A stretch of DNA of 64,000 bases. Source: Aaosphaeria pasadenensis (Eukaryota > Ascomycota > Dothideomycetes > Pleosporales). The position numbers and the translations under genes were made by a program. How positions within the stretch are numbered: the first letter of the stretch is position 1; each line of letters starts with the position of its first letter. The stretch lies in NCBI GenBank assembly GCA_022813625.1, contig JAKLMB010000011.1, positions 62,001-126,000 on the forward strand, written 5' to 3'. The notes below the pieces were generated by a model. The model worked only from the letters and a program-made list of their open reading frames with translations, ran no database searches and had not been told where the DNA came from. Below, one piece after another: positions 1-10,136 of the stretch.

Positions 1-329
1 CGGCCTCCTTTCTCGGCTACACATCCACATCGGCCCGTGGGTAGATTTGCTATAGATCAATCTTATGTAGCTTCTATATGGCTCAGGTGGTACGAATGGC
101 GGAGCACCAAAATGGACCCACGTACTATGCAGCGATCAAAGTCATCAAGTGAGTTATACTAAGATTTCAAGACTCGGATATAGTCAAGAAAATGTCATCT
201 CCGGCCGGCAGAGGAACGGTGTTCTACTACCCCATACGGCTTGCTTGTCTCCTCACACGGCCCTCCTACCGACTCAAACTCTCCCAATTTTCTCATAGGT
301 ATGCTCTTCATTCCATTTACCCAACCCAA

Positions 330-638
330 CTACCTCCTGCGAAACCCCCTCCAAAACGAAACATGCCTCCTCAAACGACTTGTTCTTCTCGAAAATGTAG
401 TAAACGTAGGCCTTGGCGATACAAAACCCATCCTCTTATCATCTTCATCCAAGTCGTCTGTTTGCTGTTGCTGGTGCTTATGCTTCCATGTGGCGCGAAA
501 GTAGTGCTGTGCGGCGTTGATTCTGCTTTTGAACGTTTGACGAGGCGTTTTAGGGTCTGTGGGTATTTTGGTTGATAGAAAATTGTCCGGCAAGGTGAAC
601 GGGTCGGTCGGACAGTTGATCCTAGGGGAAGCGGGCAT
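330..638 (-). CDS. possible small gene, frame-broken or mis-modelled
   Basis: An ATG at 638 opens a 102-codon frame whose first half, to about position 420, reads like ordinary protein (acidic DDLDEDDKR stretch). Downstream of about position 410 that frame becomes Arg/Ser-rich. A neighbouring frame, about 405 down to 275, then reads far more protein-like (KAYVYYIFEKNKSFEEA, ending in TGA). No GT-AG pair joins the two frames cleanly. This could be a degraded gene, a sequencing indel or chance. The family was not recognised, and nothing else was seen in positions 1-330. Confidence 0.2.
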   Translation of the reverse strand: MPASPRINCPTDPFTLPDNFLSTKIPTDPKTPRQTFKSRINAAQHYFRATWKHKHQQQQTDDLDEDDKRMGFVSPRPTFTTFSRRTSRLRRHVSFWRGFRRR

Positions 639-1170
639 GAATCACGCTTTGAGTGAACAGACCGCGAACAAAGACTTGATTATAATGAGTATTTTCTTTG
701 GTTGCAAAGAGAGCGAGCCTGATTATAGAAACCCTCTTCCTGCATAGCATAGCTTGTATACAACAACAAAAATGAATGCAACTCACTGACAGGATACAAT
801 TGAAGCGGGAGCGAAGATTTGATGGTAGGAATGATTGTTGGGAAAGAAATGTTTAACAAGAGTTGTAGGGTGTGGGGTTATTGTCCGCCATCAACAGGCA
901 ATGTTAATTCACGAAATAGAAAGGACGACCAACCATTGGGGAACACGAGATATGATGGAATGGAAATTATTTTTGCGACTTCAAATATCATAAATTTTCA
1001 AACCGAAGAAAAAAAATTATTGCAAATGCTTCAAACTCGGCAGTTGATGTTGATATAATTATTTTTAAAGTATACCTAAACAAATTTAACAAGCCCTTAT
1101 TCTGTACCAAGATTCTCCTAATATATGTACATGTCTAAACAAAGACTCCAAACAGAGCAAATTGCTTTGT
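639..1170. other. gene-free stretch
   Basis: No convincing coding region was seen. The segment 980-1090 is AT-rich. It probably holds the promoter of any gene to the left and the 3' flank of the gene ending at 1171. Confidence 0.5.
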
Positions 1171-1794
1171 TTATCCCCACACAATTTGACAAAATCCCTT
1201 ACACCCATCGAACCCACATCCATCCTCCTCCTCCTCCTCCTCACAAAGCATATCATCAGGTTCAACCTCACCAACCTTTGTTGTCAGCCAGTGGTCTTGA
1301 TACCCAACGTTCCTGCAGACTGCTGGCGATAGATTCGGCAGACAAAGCTGTTGCTCCCTCTTGAACATCCGAGTTGCACCCCTATTTCCATGCCGCTTGG
1401 TGCGTTTCCTCTTTCGACACGGCTGGCTTTTCTGGAATGGGACATATGGCGGAGGAAGAGGTGTAGGAGGGAGGTAGTGACCGAGTTGGCGCTCGATGGT
1501 TCCCTGACTGAACTTTGGCATCACAGATTCATCATCTTCTCCAAATGCCGTGCCGTAGGATGTTGGAGTGGTGGCTTGAGAGGAAGGTGTTTCGGGGCAG
1601 GTAGCAGAACTGTGGAGGTGTAGGAGGCAGTCGATGGCTTGCTGAGCCGTTACGGCTGTAGGCCCTTTGTTTGTATTGAAAACTTCTAGAGCTGTCCGGA
1701 TGTGCCGAATGAGGTTTTGAATTTCGTTCTGGACGGGTGTAGGCGGGGATTGGGAGGTTGTGAGTCTATTGCTGATGGCCTTGGTGTGGCACAT
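1171..1794 (-). CDS. hypothetical protein, 207 aa, disordered
   Basis: An intronless frame starts at the first ATG (1794); an upstream in-frame TTG at 1827 was not used. The product begins MCHTKAISNRL. It has a possible helical segment near residues 20-60 (NEIQNLIRHIRTALEVFN), a Pro-rich linker, a basic patch (CRKRKRTKRHG) and a Glu-run near the C-terminus followed by a Cys/Gly-rich tail. The basic patch could be a nuclear localisation signal. No family was recognised. It is supported by its length and by the N-terminal helix, which looks like real protein. It lies tail-to-head with galactokinase downstream. Confidence 0.5.
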   Translation of the reverse strand: MCHTKAISNRLTTSQSPPTPVQNEIQNLIRHIRTALEVFNTNKGPTAVTAQQAIDCLLHLHSSATCPETPSSQATTPTSYGTAFGEDDESVMPKFSQGTIERQLGHYLPPTPLPPPYVPFQKSQPCRKRKRTKRHGNRGATRMFKREQQLCLPNLSPAVCRNVGYQDHWLTTKVGEVEPDDMLCEEEEEEDGCGFDGCKGFCQIVWG

Positions 1795-2176
1795 TATGAC
1801 TGGTGGTGGGTGAGTAGGTGTTGACAAGAACGAGATTTTAGCTTAATTATAAGATGGGATGGTTTGTTTGCTGTTTTTTTAAGGCGTGACATGAATGATT
1901 GTGGGAAGTTCGTAAAACTTATAGGGATTGTGAATTCATTGTAAAGCTGCCATGTTTGCTTGTTTTGGGGGGCTTGTGAATGTGGAATCATTGTGAATAA
2001 GACATTGTATGGATACTCAGACTTCGTTGCTTTATCAACGTGTAAAGAATAGGATTAACAATGAACACCACGGCATACGTGTAGGGAAATAATATTGGAA
2101 GATGCTTCTGAAAGTAAGCTATGGGTATGAGTCGACACTTTTGTAAGTTATTTCATATCGGTCAGTTCCGGAATGT
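1795..2176. other. intergenic region, 382 bp
   Basis: It lies between the galactokinase stop and the start of the small hypothetical gene, and holds the latter's promoter plus the galactokinase 3' UTR. Nothing else was identified. Confidence 0.5.
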
Positions 2177-4036
2177 TCATAGTACACTATCACCCAGTAC
2201 CTTGAAAAGTGTACTTCCGCTTCCAGGCTTGCTGACAACAACAGCATCCTGTAGCTTTTGCTCAGTGATGTCGGGGAATTTCCGCCTGTAGTATTTTTCT
2301 TCCCAAACCTTCTTCACTGCGTCCACTTTGTCCTTTGGCACGAGATGTACACTGCAGCCTCCCCATCCTGCGCCAGTCAATCTGCTACCGGCTGCACCTG
2401 CACTGCGTGCAAGATCACACAGTTCGTCGAGCTCGGGACAGCTGCAATCGTAAACGTCGCGGCAAGAGGTCTGCGTTTCATTCATCAAGTCACCTAGAGA
2501 CTTGATGAGCTCCTTGCCATCTTCTGGAGGCGATGAAAGGAGTTGGCGGAATTTGAGGACGCGAAGTGCTTCATTGAAAACGTGAAGCGCTCGTTGGCGA
2601 AGCAAGAAACGTTCTGCACGAACGGGGAACTTTGAAGTGAAGCGGGAGTTTAGCTCGTCCTCCGAAATATTCAATAGAGAGGAAATCTCGCCCCTGGTAT
2701 ACCCCTCCTCTTGTGGTAGGTAGTCCTCGGTGAGTCTGACCAATTCGCGTAGTTGCGCTTCGAAGTCTGACACAGAAGTCTTTGTATTGTCTGCAACGCC
2801 ATGTTTCTCTTCGTAGTAAGTGTCGTGGAAGCCACGAAGGCTGACACCTAGTGGAGAGGAGTCTTCGGGAAGCTCACGCTTCAAGCCAAATGCCTTTGCC
2901 AAAAAGACGGCTGCCAGTGTGCACTCGACCACGCGTAAATTATAACAAATAGGTCCAGTGACATGTTTGTCTGCCGCAACAAAGCTTTGTGCGGTAACGA
3001 AGGTAAGTTCGGGGTCGGTGGTGGGGAATTCGATGGTTGTGTAGTCAAGCTTGGGCTTGAAAGTGACATAAAGGGCGGAGCCGCGTAGGGAGAAGACTGA
3101 AGCGGCTTGGTCCATGCTAAAGATATTGTGAGAAATAGTCGTATAGGTAGAGAAGAACGACATACCCTCCGGAATTAACCCCCACAGATCGTTCTGATAC
3201 AATAGCAAGCTCGCAGAGTTCCTTCTTGTCCACTCTATCTTCGCCATTGGCCGCTAGAACTGCGAGAGCACTTGTGCAAACAACAGACGCAGAACTCGAA
3301 AGACCTCCTCCGCTGGGGACAGTACCGTCGCATAAAATATCCATGCCAACGGAAACGAAATGTCCATTGCCACGCTTTTTCTCTAGAAGTTGAGAGACGC
3401 CACGCAGACCCGACTTGAAATAGTTGGTCCATTCATGCTCGGTCGCATCGATTGGTATATCGCCTTCTGCGGGGATATCAAACTCTCGGGCAGGAAATTT
3501 TGCGGACTGGACGTTCGCGATACGTATTCGAGACTTTTCATTGCTCGGTCTTACGGATACGGCCATGATGAAGTCGGCAGTTATGGCCATGGGGAGTACT
3601 TCGTAGAGGGAGTAATCGATGTGCTAGAACATGGTTAGCTCTAATAGTTGCGAGAGCATGGGGATTCGATTAGATAGGTGATCGTCTGGAGTATGTAGTA
3701 GGCTGGTAGGGGCATCTCAATGGTAAGTGTACGTCGAAAAACGCATGAAGGGGTTTCCACTGGTTGTGCAAATTGTGTGTCTTGCAATTATAAGAATGTC
3801 CAGAGTGAGGTATCCGTATATCTTCAATTGGTTGACCAGTGTGCAGAACGGCACGTATGACTTGATCTTACCTCGCCAATGATGTTGACTCTACCAGGAC
3901 TCCTAGAAACGAAGTCTGCCTGCCTGCCGTAGATGTCTTTAAACTGGGAAAGGAGGTTCTCCCATCGCTTCTGCTGAACAGGCAGTGCATCTTCTGGATA
4001 AATGTCGCGCAGAGATGTTGCTTGTGGGACCTCCAT
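2177..4036 (-). CDS. GAL1: galactokinase
   Basis: Galactokinase phosphorylates D-galactose to galactose-1-phosphate, the entry step of the cytosolic Leloir pathway. Exons are 4036-3872, 3623-3166 and 3116-2177 (165+458+940 nt, 520 aa) with GT-AG introns of 248 and 49 nt. All GHMP-kinase landmarks are present: the galactokinase signature GRVNIIGEHIDY (about 48-59, interrupted by intron 1), the ATP loop PSGGGLSSSAS (about 158-168), SGGMDQ across intron 2 (about 206-211) and the C-terminal GSRLTGAGWGG (about 451-461). The length matches ascomycete Gal1. The ATG at 4036 gives a normal N-terminus that starts shortly before the galactose-recognition region. The next gene upstream on the same strand is DUO1, 618 bp away, so each probably has its own promoter. 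Confidence 0.97.
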
Positions 4037-4654
4037 GATGGCGGCAGACGATGGTGAATATACGCTGCAGTGTACGTCTTGTTTCTAGAGAAAAGAGAAG
4101 GTGACAGAGATGCCTTCTGAGAAGCGAATGTGAAGGAAGCAAGCGATAGGTAGCGCAAGAGAAAGACTTTTTGATTTAATATAGCTGGAGCATAACAAAA
4201 GTAGGCAAGGTGGCACGGTGGTAGGTACAAGTAGTAGGGTCGTGCGATGATGTAGCGGGGGCGGGGCGACGGATGGCGGAAACTTAACCAGGACGAGAAG
4301 ATCAAGCGCAGCTCAGGAGGACAAGGTGGTGGAGGATGAGGGGGAACCGGCGGCGGATGCAGGGCAGAGAATTGACTTGAGCCTCAACTTTTTCTTTCAT
4401 CTGGTAGTACTGTGTACCTAAGCGAAGGTTGATCACTATTCGTTCCCCTCTTCGAAGAGATATGTCGTCTAAACAAGTTTCACACAGCGTAAGACGCGAC
4501 TTTTGAATAATATGCCTATTCGCATGTGACACTATTACTCAAATCATCCAGGGATAAACTTTGTAGATTGCAAGCCCCGGGAATACTATATAGATATGCC
4601 ATTGAAGCTGAAAGTATGTATAGGGAAAGCGCTTCATGCACTGGGTATATCAAC
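4037..4654. promoter_or_regulatory. intergenic region upstream of galactokinase
   Basis: This 618 bp stretch separates the DUO1 stop from the galactokinase ATG. It should contain the galactokinase promoter and 5' UTR and the DUO1 terminator. No Gal4-like CGG-N11-CCG site was noticed, and no coding region was supported. Confidence 0.45.
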
Positions 4655-5472
4655 TCAACTCAAGCCTCTTCCACGCCCACGCAGACCTCGTCCGATGCCA
4701 CTGCTTGCACGATTACTCGTAGAACTGCTGCGCGCAAGTCCACGACCCGACTGGCCGCCAACTCCGACGTAGTTTGAAGAAGTTGAAGAAGACGCTGTTC
4801 CTCGTGTCCGCACAATGCCCCGGCCCCGGCCACGGGTTCCTCCTCTGGCAGCAGACTCGGCTTTCTTCCGTTCATCCTCTGCGCGCCTAGCTGCCGCATC
4901 CCGCCGTGCCTGCCCCTCTGCTGCTCGGCGTTCTGCAGCCTGTTGTCGTTGTATTTCCTCATTTTCGATGTCGACGAGATCTTGGGTTGCGCCCTGCCAT
5001 TGCGGGTTCAAAATGAGGCGTTGGTTATGCTCGGTCTGGGCCAGAATCCGAGTCCACGTTTGGAGAAGTGTTGATGCATTGTTGACCGTCCGGGACACTG
5101 TCTGCGAATTGTTAGCATTGTGCAATGGGCATTGACCTTTGATTATCTTGCAGAACAAGAATACCCACGCACATCCATGTTGTCTTTCGCCTTTTGCAAA
5201 CTTCCAACTACTTCGTCTATGACCCTGTTCACGTTTCGCACAGTCTCGAGCTCTCTCCGCAATGCTGCTTCTCGTGCTTCCTCGCTTGTGTAATGCGATT
5301 CTTTGCCTCGCGACTGTGCGGCTCCCCCGACGTCGCCTCTCGAACCCGATTTATTCTTTCTGGCCGCGGGAGTGTCGAATATGTGGTCGGAGTCGGAATC
5401 GGAAAGGTTGAGGTCGTCCATGTTGGGAGGTTCCATTGCGTGCTGCATGTAATGTGTGCTATTGTCTGTCAT
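4655..5472 (-). CDS. DUO1: DASH complex subunit Duo1
   Basis: Duo1 is a subunit of the fungal DASH/Dam1 ring, which couples kinetochores to spindle microtubules. Two exons, 5472-5173 and 5101-4655 (300+447 nt, 248 aa), join in phase 0 at NMD|TVSR. The conserved Duo1 core is clear: MDDLNLSDSDSD near residue 18, EEAREAALRRELETVRNVN near 64-82, then TVSRTVNNASTLLQTWTRI and QTEHNQRLILNPQWQGA (about 101-140). A coiled region rich in Ala/Arg/Glu follows, then an RGRG-rich basic tail. The start at 5472 is the third of three ATGs spaced 4 nt apart; only this one opens the long frame. It is divergent from the gene at 6186. Confidence 0.95.
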
Positions 5473-6185
5473 TCATTCATTCGTACATTCGTTCGTTCGT
5501 TCGTTCGTTCGTTCGTTCGTTCGTTCGTGCGTTCGTTTATTCGTAGTTATCAATTGACGCGAAGGGTTAGGTTAATTGTATTTTTGGCGCCGTCTCTTTC
5601 ATTATTCGACGAAATGTTTGTTATGTGTTTATGGAGTAACAATGCAGAGTAACTATCTAGCGGGGTGTTAGGTAAGGTGGTGAGGCAGGGGTTGTGTTGG
5701 CCCGTGCACCCACCGTTGTTGTTGTACACACAGATTGCCAAGGCGATTTGGGATGGCTGGGAAATTGCCAGCCAGTCATGCCAGCCCAGCCTGTGTGTGT
5801 CTGTCTGTGTCTGTCTGCCCGTGAGTGCCAGTGACTACCAAGTTACCAACCTCCTCCTCCTCCGTCCTCCTCCTCCTCCTCAAGCTTCAACAGACATCAC
5901 CTATCACACCCATCACCCTCACCTTCTCGACCCACTCCACCCTCTTTTCTATCGCTCCACCGCAACACAGCTCCAGACTCTACCACCACTCCGTACTATT
6001 CATTTGTGTCGCAATTGTGCAAAAGGAACAATCAAAACAAACCCACATATCCGTTCCATCTAGCGCCTGTTCCCACTTTGTTTTGGTTCCGCAACTCCCC
6101 ATATTCAACACGGTACCTTCTCTCTGCCTTCTCTTCCCACTTGGATACAGGTATCTTCTTGAAGAGATAGAGAGCATTGCCCAAC
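5473..6185. promoter_or_regulatory. divergent intergenic region DUO1 / hypothetical
   Basis: These 713 bp lie between two divergent start codons and must hold both promoters. It contains the GTTC microsatellite next to DUO1, TCC/CTC pyrimidine tracts around 5850-5880 and 5930-5990, and a GACGCGA motif near 5562 that resembles but does not match the MCB consensus. Confidence 0.5.
5487..5529. repeat. GTTC tetranucleotide microsatellite
   Basis: About ten uninterrupted copies of a 4-nt unit (GTTC on +, GAAC on -) lie 15-57 bp upstream of the DUO1 start codon, preceded by three ATTC units that contain the ATG itself. Imperfect copies continue to about 5545. Confidence 0.9.
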
Positions 6186-7549
6186 ATGGAGCGGACTCCC
6201 TCGCCATCCCGTCGTCTTCACACTCCTCCGGCACCCCTTCATGGCGCCAAACACGATACTTACGAGCCATTCTCACCTCGCCGGTCCAGCAGAGTCGCCG
6301 CCCAACGTGACCAGACTCAACAACCACCTTCACCTACTCGCTCACGACCATCTCGAGCTACACGCGCGGTGACGCCAACGACCACGAGGAAGAACAACGC
6401 CAGACCCACCACAACCTTCCAGGGTCTATCACCTCCATCCTCACCCAACTCTCCGCGTCAACTCCACTCACCTCGCACAACGCGTCGTGCCCACTTCCAC
6501 GACAACATCGACGAACCTGAATACGACCTGGTAGCTCCCACCCCTGGTAGAAGGTTTCTTTCGGCGATCGATTCGCGCGCAATGCTCCCAACTCCAGCCA
6601 AGACCCCAAGGAAGCGTCCTTTGCAATCCGAGGAATCACTTCAGCCGACCGCGCGAGTTTTGTTTCCCTCTCGACCAGCCAATATCGAAGAAGCCATGCC
6701 CACCCCGCTCAAGAACCGCAAGTCTAAGAGGGACTTCCTCACTCTGGATAGCTTTGAAGATCATACCGAGGAGCAGAAGATCGAAATCTACACAGATTCA
6801 AAGGAGCGCATTCCTACAGCCGATGAAGATGAAGACAACCCATTTGTGACTCCTAGCCGCAGGAGGCAACCCAGGAGTAAGGCACATAGCGCATCAAAGG
6901 CCCGAAAGGCCGGCACCGCAACGGATAGAATGCAGGAAGCCGTCAACCGTGACGAGGGGATGATCTACCTATTGTAAGTAATTCAAACGTTCATTATTCT
7001 TCGAATGAAAGCTTACGAGAATATAGCCGCGGAAAGAGGGTCTATCGCAAGTTCGACGATGTTCCCGCAGGGCACACCTCAGATGAACCGGAGTTTTCTG
7101 GAGATGATCTTCGTACTCCAGCAGGCCACGAGGCTCGACGCCCTCTTACTCGATCAGCTATCAAGCCACGCTTGTTATTCCAAGAAGAGATTAAGCAGCA
7201 GCGACAGCGCCAGATGGGCCCCGACGACGTAGACGAAGAGGCAGTAACCGACATTGAAGTTCCAATCGCTACCCCATCAAAGCGTAGAGTCCGGCACGAA
7301 TCTCCCGTGAAGCAGCAGGAGACTACGCCTCCACCAATTGCCAGACCCAAAAGAGGTAAAGTCAACGTTCCTAGAGATTTGGATATCGCTAACGTACTAC
7401 AAGAAATCTCTTTCGATTCTTGGAGTCGGGTCAAATCTTCTACCAGCGATAGAAGCTCCAACTCTTCGCGTGCTGGAAAGAAGCGTGCTGGCGATCCACT
7501 GTCTGGCGGACCCGAGAAGCGCACGAGGAGTGAACAGTCTTCAGCCTAA
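6186..7549 (+). CDS. unrecognised disordered protein, 436 aa
   Basis: Two exons, 6186-6973 and 7027-7549 (788+523 nt), join in phase 2 to give MIYLFRGKRVYRKFDD across the junction, which strongly supports the intron. The N-terminal half is rich in Ser/Pro/Thr/Arg with several TP and SP sites (PTPAKTPRKRP near residues 140-150) that could be CDK targets. It is followed by EDNPFVTPSRRR and the conserved-looking FRGKRVYRKF block near 260, then basic C-terminal patches. The composition suggests a nuclear, phosphorylated, mostly disordered protein. G1/S repressors of the Whi5/Nrm1 kind have this look, but no diagnostic motif of theirs was found, so no function is assigned. Confidence 0.75.
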
Positions 7550-8395
7550 TGGCGCCAACTGTTCAAAGGTTGCATCCTCCGCAGCCGAATCCAGTCTGTT
7601 TTTCATCCTGACCAAATTCTCTGCTTTACTGGCGCGCTGGGCACTTGGGGACCGGACCTTATAAAATGTCATGAGCACCACACCTTATGATTGCATGATC
7701 GATACATCATATTCTCGATGGTCGAATACCGTACTTGTAATACTGGGGTAGTGGAACAACAATGGAGTTTGGGTGTTGCACCTCGCAATAGCTGGACTCG
7801 GCGGATACCCACCTTACTAATTAGAATTTCTTTTCCTGACTGACGGCTTGATGCACCCATAGTATCGCAAGTCAACAGTCGAGCGTCATTTCAAGACCCG
7901 TCAAAGCGGACTCATGTCGATTCCGCCTTGACATGATTAGCTTATTTGTTCCTAGGGTGTTTAGTATTGAGCTGGACCGTTTGCAACTCTTGGTACTGGG
8001 GCGCGTACACTAATAATGGTAGTTGTCTGGATCTGCTACTGCGGCTCTGCTCGAGCGGGTTGGCCGATTCTTACTTTCACAACAAGTCTGGGGATTGCAC
8101 TGTACTGTGGTACTTTCCCCAAACTGCTATTGCTTTTATTTTTCAACTAAGTGCCAAAGAAGTGTCTCTGGCATGGACGCGCTGGCGGTCTATATCATCT
8201 TCGATAAAGAAATGCAATTAGGTATATCCGATAACAAGCTCTTCTAGTGACCATCTCTGCGAACCACCTCTGAATACAAATGCATTCGTTTTCTCTTCGC
8301 ATCTGGCAATACAAGATGCTCATTCTTTTCCAGCCATTACAACACCGTTTACGCCATAGCATATCAACGAGTCCTTAACTGAAAGGTCCCTCACC
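7550..8395. other. convergent intergenic region, 846 bp
   Basis: It lies between the tails of the 6186 gene and the RNase H2B gene. Short open frames here (for example 7946-8221) are Cys/Ser/Trp-rich and lack protein-like character. Nothing was identified. Confidence 0.5.
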
Positions 8396-9700
8396 TCACT
8401 TCTTCGGCGCCTTCGTAAAGAAACTACTCAGTTTCATCATCCCACTTGTATCCACCTTCTTCAGCTGCTTGATCCCCCTACTCTCTGTCTTTTTCCTCTT
8501 CTCCTCCTCCTCTTTCTTCCTCTTCTTCTCCTCCCTCTCCGCCACCTTTTCCTCATCGTCATCAAGTCCCCTTTTCCTACTGATGTTATCCGACATCGAG
8601 CGTAGAGCCGCTGCCTCGGAGCGCAGCTTCGCAATGTTGGCGAGGTGGGCGTCGAGGTCTGCAAAGGAGGGCGATGTGCTGGTCTGTAGGAGTTGGGTTA
8701 TGGAATTCTGGAGGAGGGGTGGGATGTAGGCGGCGGTGAGGTAAGTTATTGAGGAGCGGAGGCGTAGAAGGGAGGGGATTTCGGCGGGAGTTGTTAAGGG
8801 CTGCGTGTGAGTTGCATCGTCCGAAGTGGTGGCGGTGCTGATGGATGTTGCGATTGTGGATTGAGATGTTGGTGTGCTTGTATCCGAGGCTGACGAGGTC
8901 TGGGAGTCGGATGTTGAAGTTTGTTCGGAGACTGACGCTGTGCTACTGAGTGTGCTTTCTTCGCGCTTGATGTTCATGATTGGAACGTCCAATGCCGGCT
9001 TCATGAAGCGCTCTTCCATTGAGGCTGGGAATCCGTTCTTGCTCATTCGCTCAGCTTTCTTGACGAGGAGGTTGTAAAGCTTTTGGTTGGACAGGCGATA
9101 CATAAGTTCATCGCCTGCATCTACGGTGTCGCAGCATGCCGAGAAGCGTTTCTCCAGCATGGTTCGCAGACATGGGAATTGTGACAGTAGAGCTTTGAGG
9201 TGCCGTGATGTTGCAGATAACGCATCAAGGTGGTCGTCAAGGGACAAGAACAGTGCTTTCTCATCTTTCCTCGACTTGGGCGCGAGCGCGGGGAGGACCA
9301 AGAAGAGTGCGTCGATGGGCGTTGCCAGGAACAAATTGGCCTCCTTTGTGACATATCCACTCCCTAGTTCTGCCTCATCTGTTGCTGTTAAATGCTCTTG
9401 CGATTCGGTTTCTGTGCTCTTCTCAGATATTATCAGCCAACTCCGTGGTGCCTTCTTCGGTGCAGCGATGCATGTGAATTCGTAGAAGCCTTTCTCTGGG
9501 CAGAAGAAGTATCGTGACGGTTCCGCGGTCGCTGGATTTTCTAGGGTAATGATACGGGAGTCTTTTGTCGCGTGCCTGGGTAGGACGAACAATTTATGGG
9601 GATTGTCGACGCTGGCAGGGAGCTTTCTGATGTTCTTCGCAGGTGCAGGCTCGGGGGATGAGTCCTTGACTGCTCGCTTTGAGCGAGTTGTCCTGGCCAT
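8396..9700 (-). CDS. RNH202: ribonuclease H2 subunit B
   Basis: This is an accessory subunit of the trimeric RNase H2, which removes ribonucleotides and RNA:DNA hybrids from nuclear DNA. The intronless 434-codon frame starts at the ATG at 9700. The N-terminal triple-barrel region (HKLFVLPRHATKDSRIITLENP, about 35-56; then YFFCPEKGFYEFTCI) and the following helical domain (EANLFLATPIDALFLVLPAL, about 121-140) match the RNase H2B family. A Ser/Thr-rich linker (about 245-300) precedes a highly charged Lys/Glu segment. The last residues contain MMKLSSFF (421-428), a PCNA-interacting-peptide-like motif with Met in place of the usual Gln. The gene is divergent from MCM10. Confidence 0.93.
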   Translation of the reverse strand: MARTTRSKRAVKDSSPEPAPAKNIRKLPASVDNPHKLFVLPRHATKDSRIITLENPATAEPSRYFFCPEKGFYEFTCIAAPKKAPRSWLIISEKSTETESQEHLTATDEAELGSGYVTKEANLFLATPIDALFLVLPALAPKSRKDEKALFLSLDDHLDALSATSRHLKALLSQFPCLRTMLEKRFSACCDTVDAGDELMYRLSNQKLYNLLVKKAERMSKNGFPASMEERFMKPALDVPIMNIKREESTLSSTASVSEQTSTSDSQTSSASDTSTPTSQSTIATSISTATTSDDATHTQPLTTPAEIPSLLRLRSSITYLTAAYIPPLLQNSITQLLQTSTSPSFADLDAHLANIAKLRSEAAALRSMSDNISRKRGLDDDEEKVAEREEKKRKKEEEEKRKKTESRGIKQLKKVDTSGMMKLSSFFTKAPKK

Positions 9701-9860
9701 TATGGTTTCTGAATACTGTAGATCGACTGCAAGACGATTTGAGAAATGATATGACTTATCGATTGATTATTTTTCCGTTATTGTAGCAAATATTTGGCCA
9801 AAAGTGAACAATGGTGGATCGAAGAGCGCAATGTTGCGCGAGAATTACCCGTAAATTGGA

Positions 9861-9866
9861 ACGCGT
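9861..9866. promoter_or_regulatory. MCB element (ACGCGT), copy 1
   Basis: An exact MluI cell-cycle box, the binding word of the MBF (Mbp1/Swi6-type) G1/S transcription factor, lies 161 bp from the RNH202 ATG and 271 bp from the MCM10 ATG. Function is inferred. Confidence 0.6.
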
Positions 9867-9993
9867 CGGGGGTCCGAAAGCGCGTCATCCTTGCTCGTTT
9901 CAGATTGGTGAACTGCAACCTTAATTCTACGAGTACGGCTTTGCGACTACGACAACCACTTGAGCCCCCCGGAATCAACTACCACACACCCTC

Positions 9994-9999
9994 ACGCGT
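9994..9999. promoter_or_regulatory. MCB element (ACGCGT), copy 2
   Basis: A second exact ACGCGT, inside CACGCGTG, lies 138 bp upstream of the MCM10 ATG and 294 bp from RNH202. The two copies are 133 bp apart. Confidence 0.6.
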
Positions 10000-10136
10000 G
10001 AACAGCTCGAACCGCCACATAATATTATTTCACGAAGCGGCTGATTGGTATTTCTCGATCCAGAGCGGGATATGGGCGCCAAAGCGGCTGCGGGATATCG
10101 AGGTCGAACTGCAACATTGTCATCCTCGCCGCAGCA

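Larger units (their letters stand above)
9701..10136. promoter_or_regulatory. shared RNH202/MCM10 promoter
   Basis: This 436 bp segment lies between two divergent replication-related genes. It holds two ACGCGT palindromes plus other CGCG-rich words (GCGCGAGA near 9836, AGCGCGTC near 9889). Both genes probably draw on it. Confidence 0.7.

Noticed and set aside
8469..8729. Ser/Phe-rich + frame opposite the RNase H2B tail
   Set aside because: Direct shadow of the Lys/Glu-rich C-terminal segment of RNase H2B.
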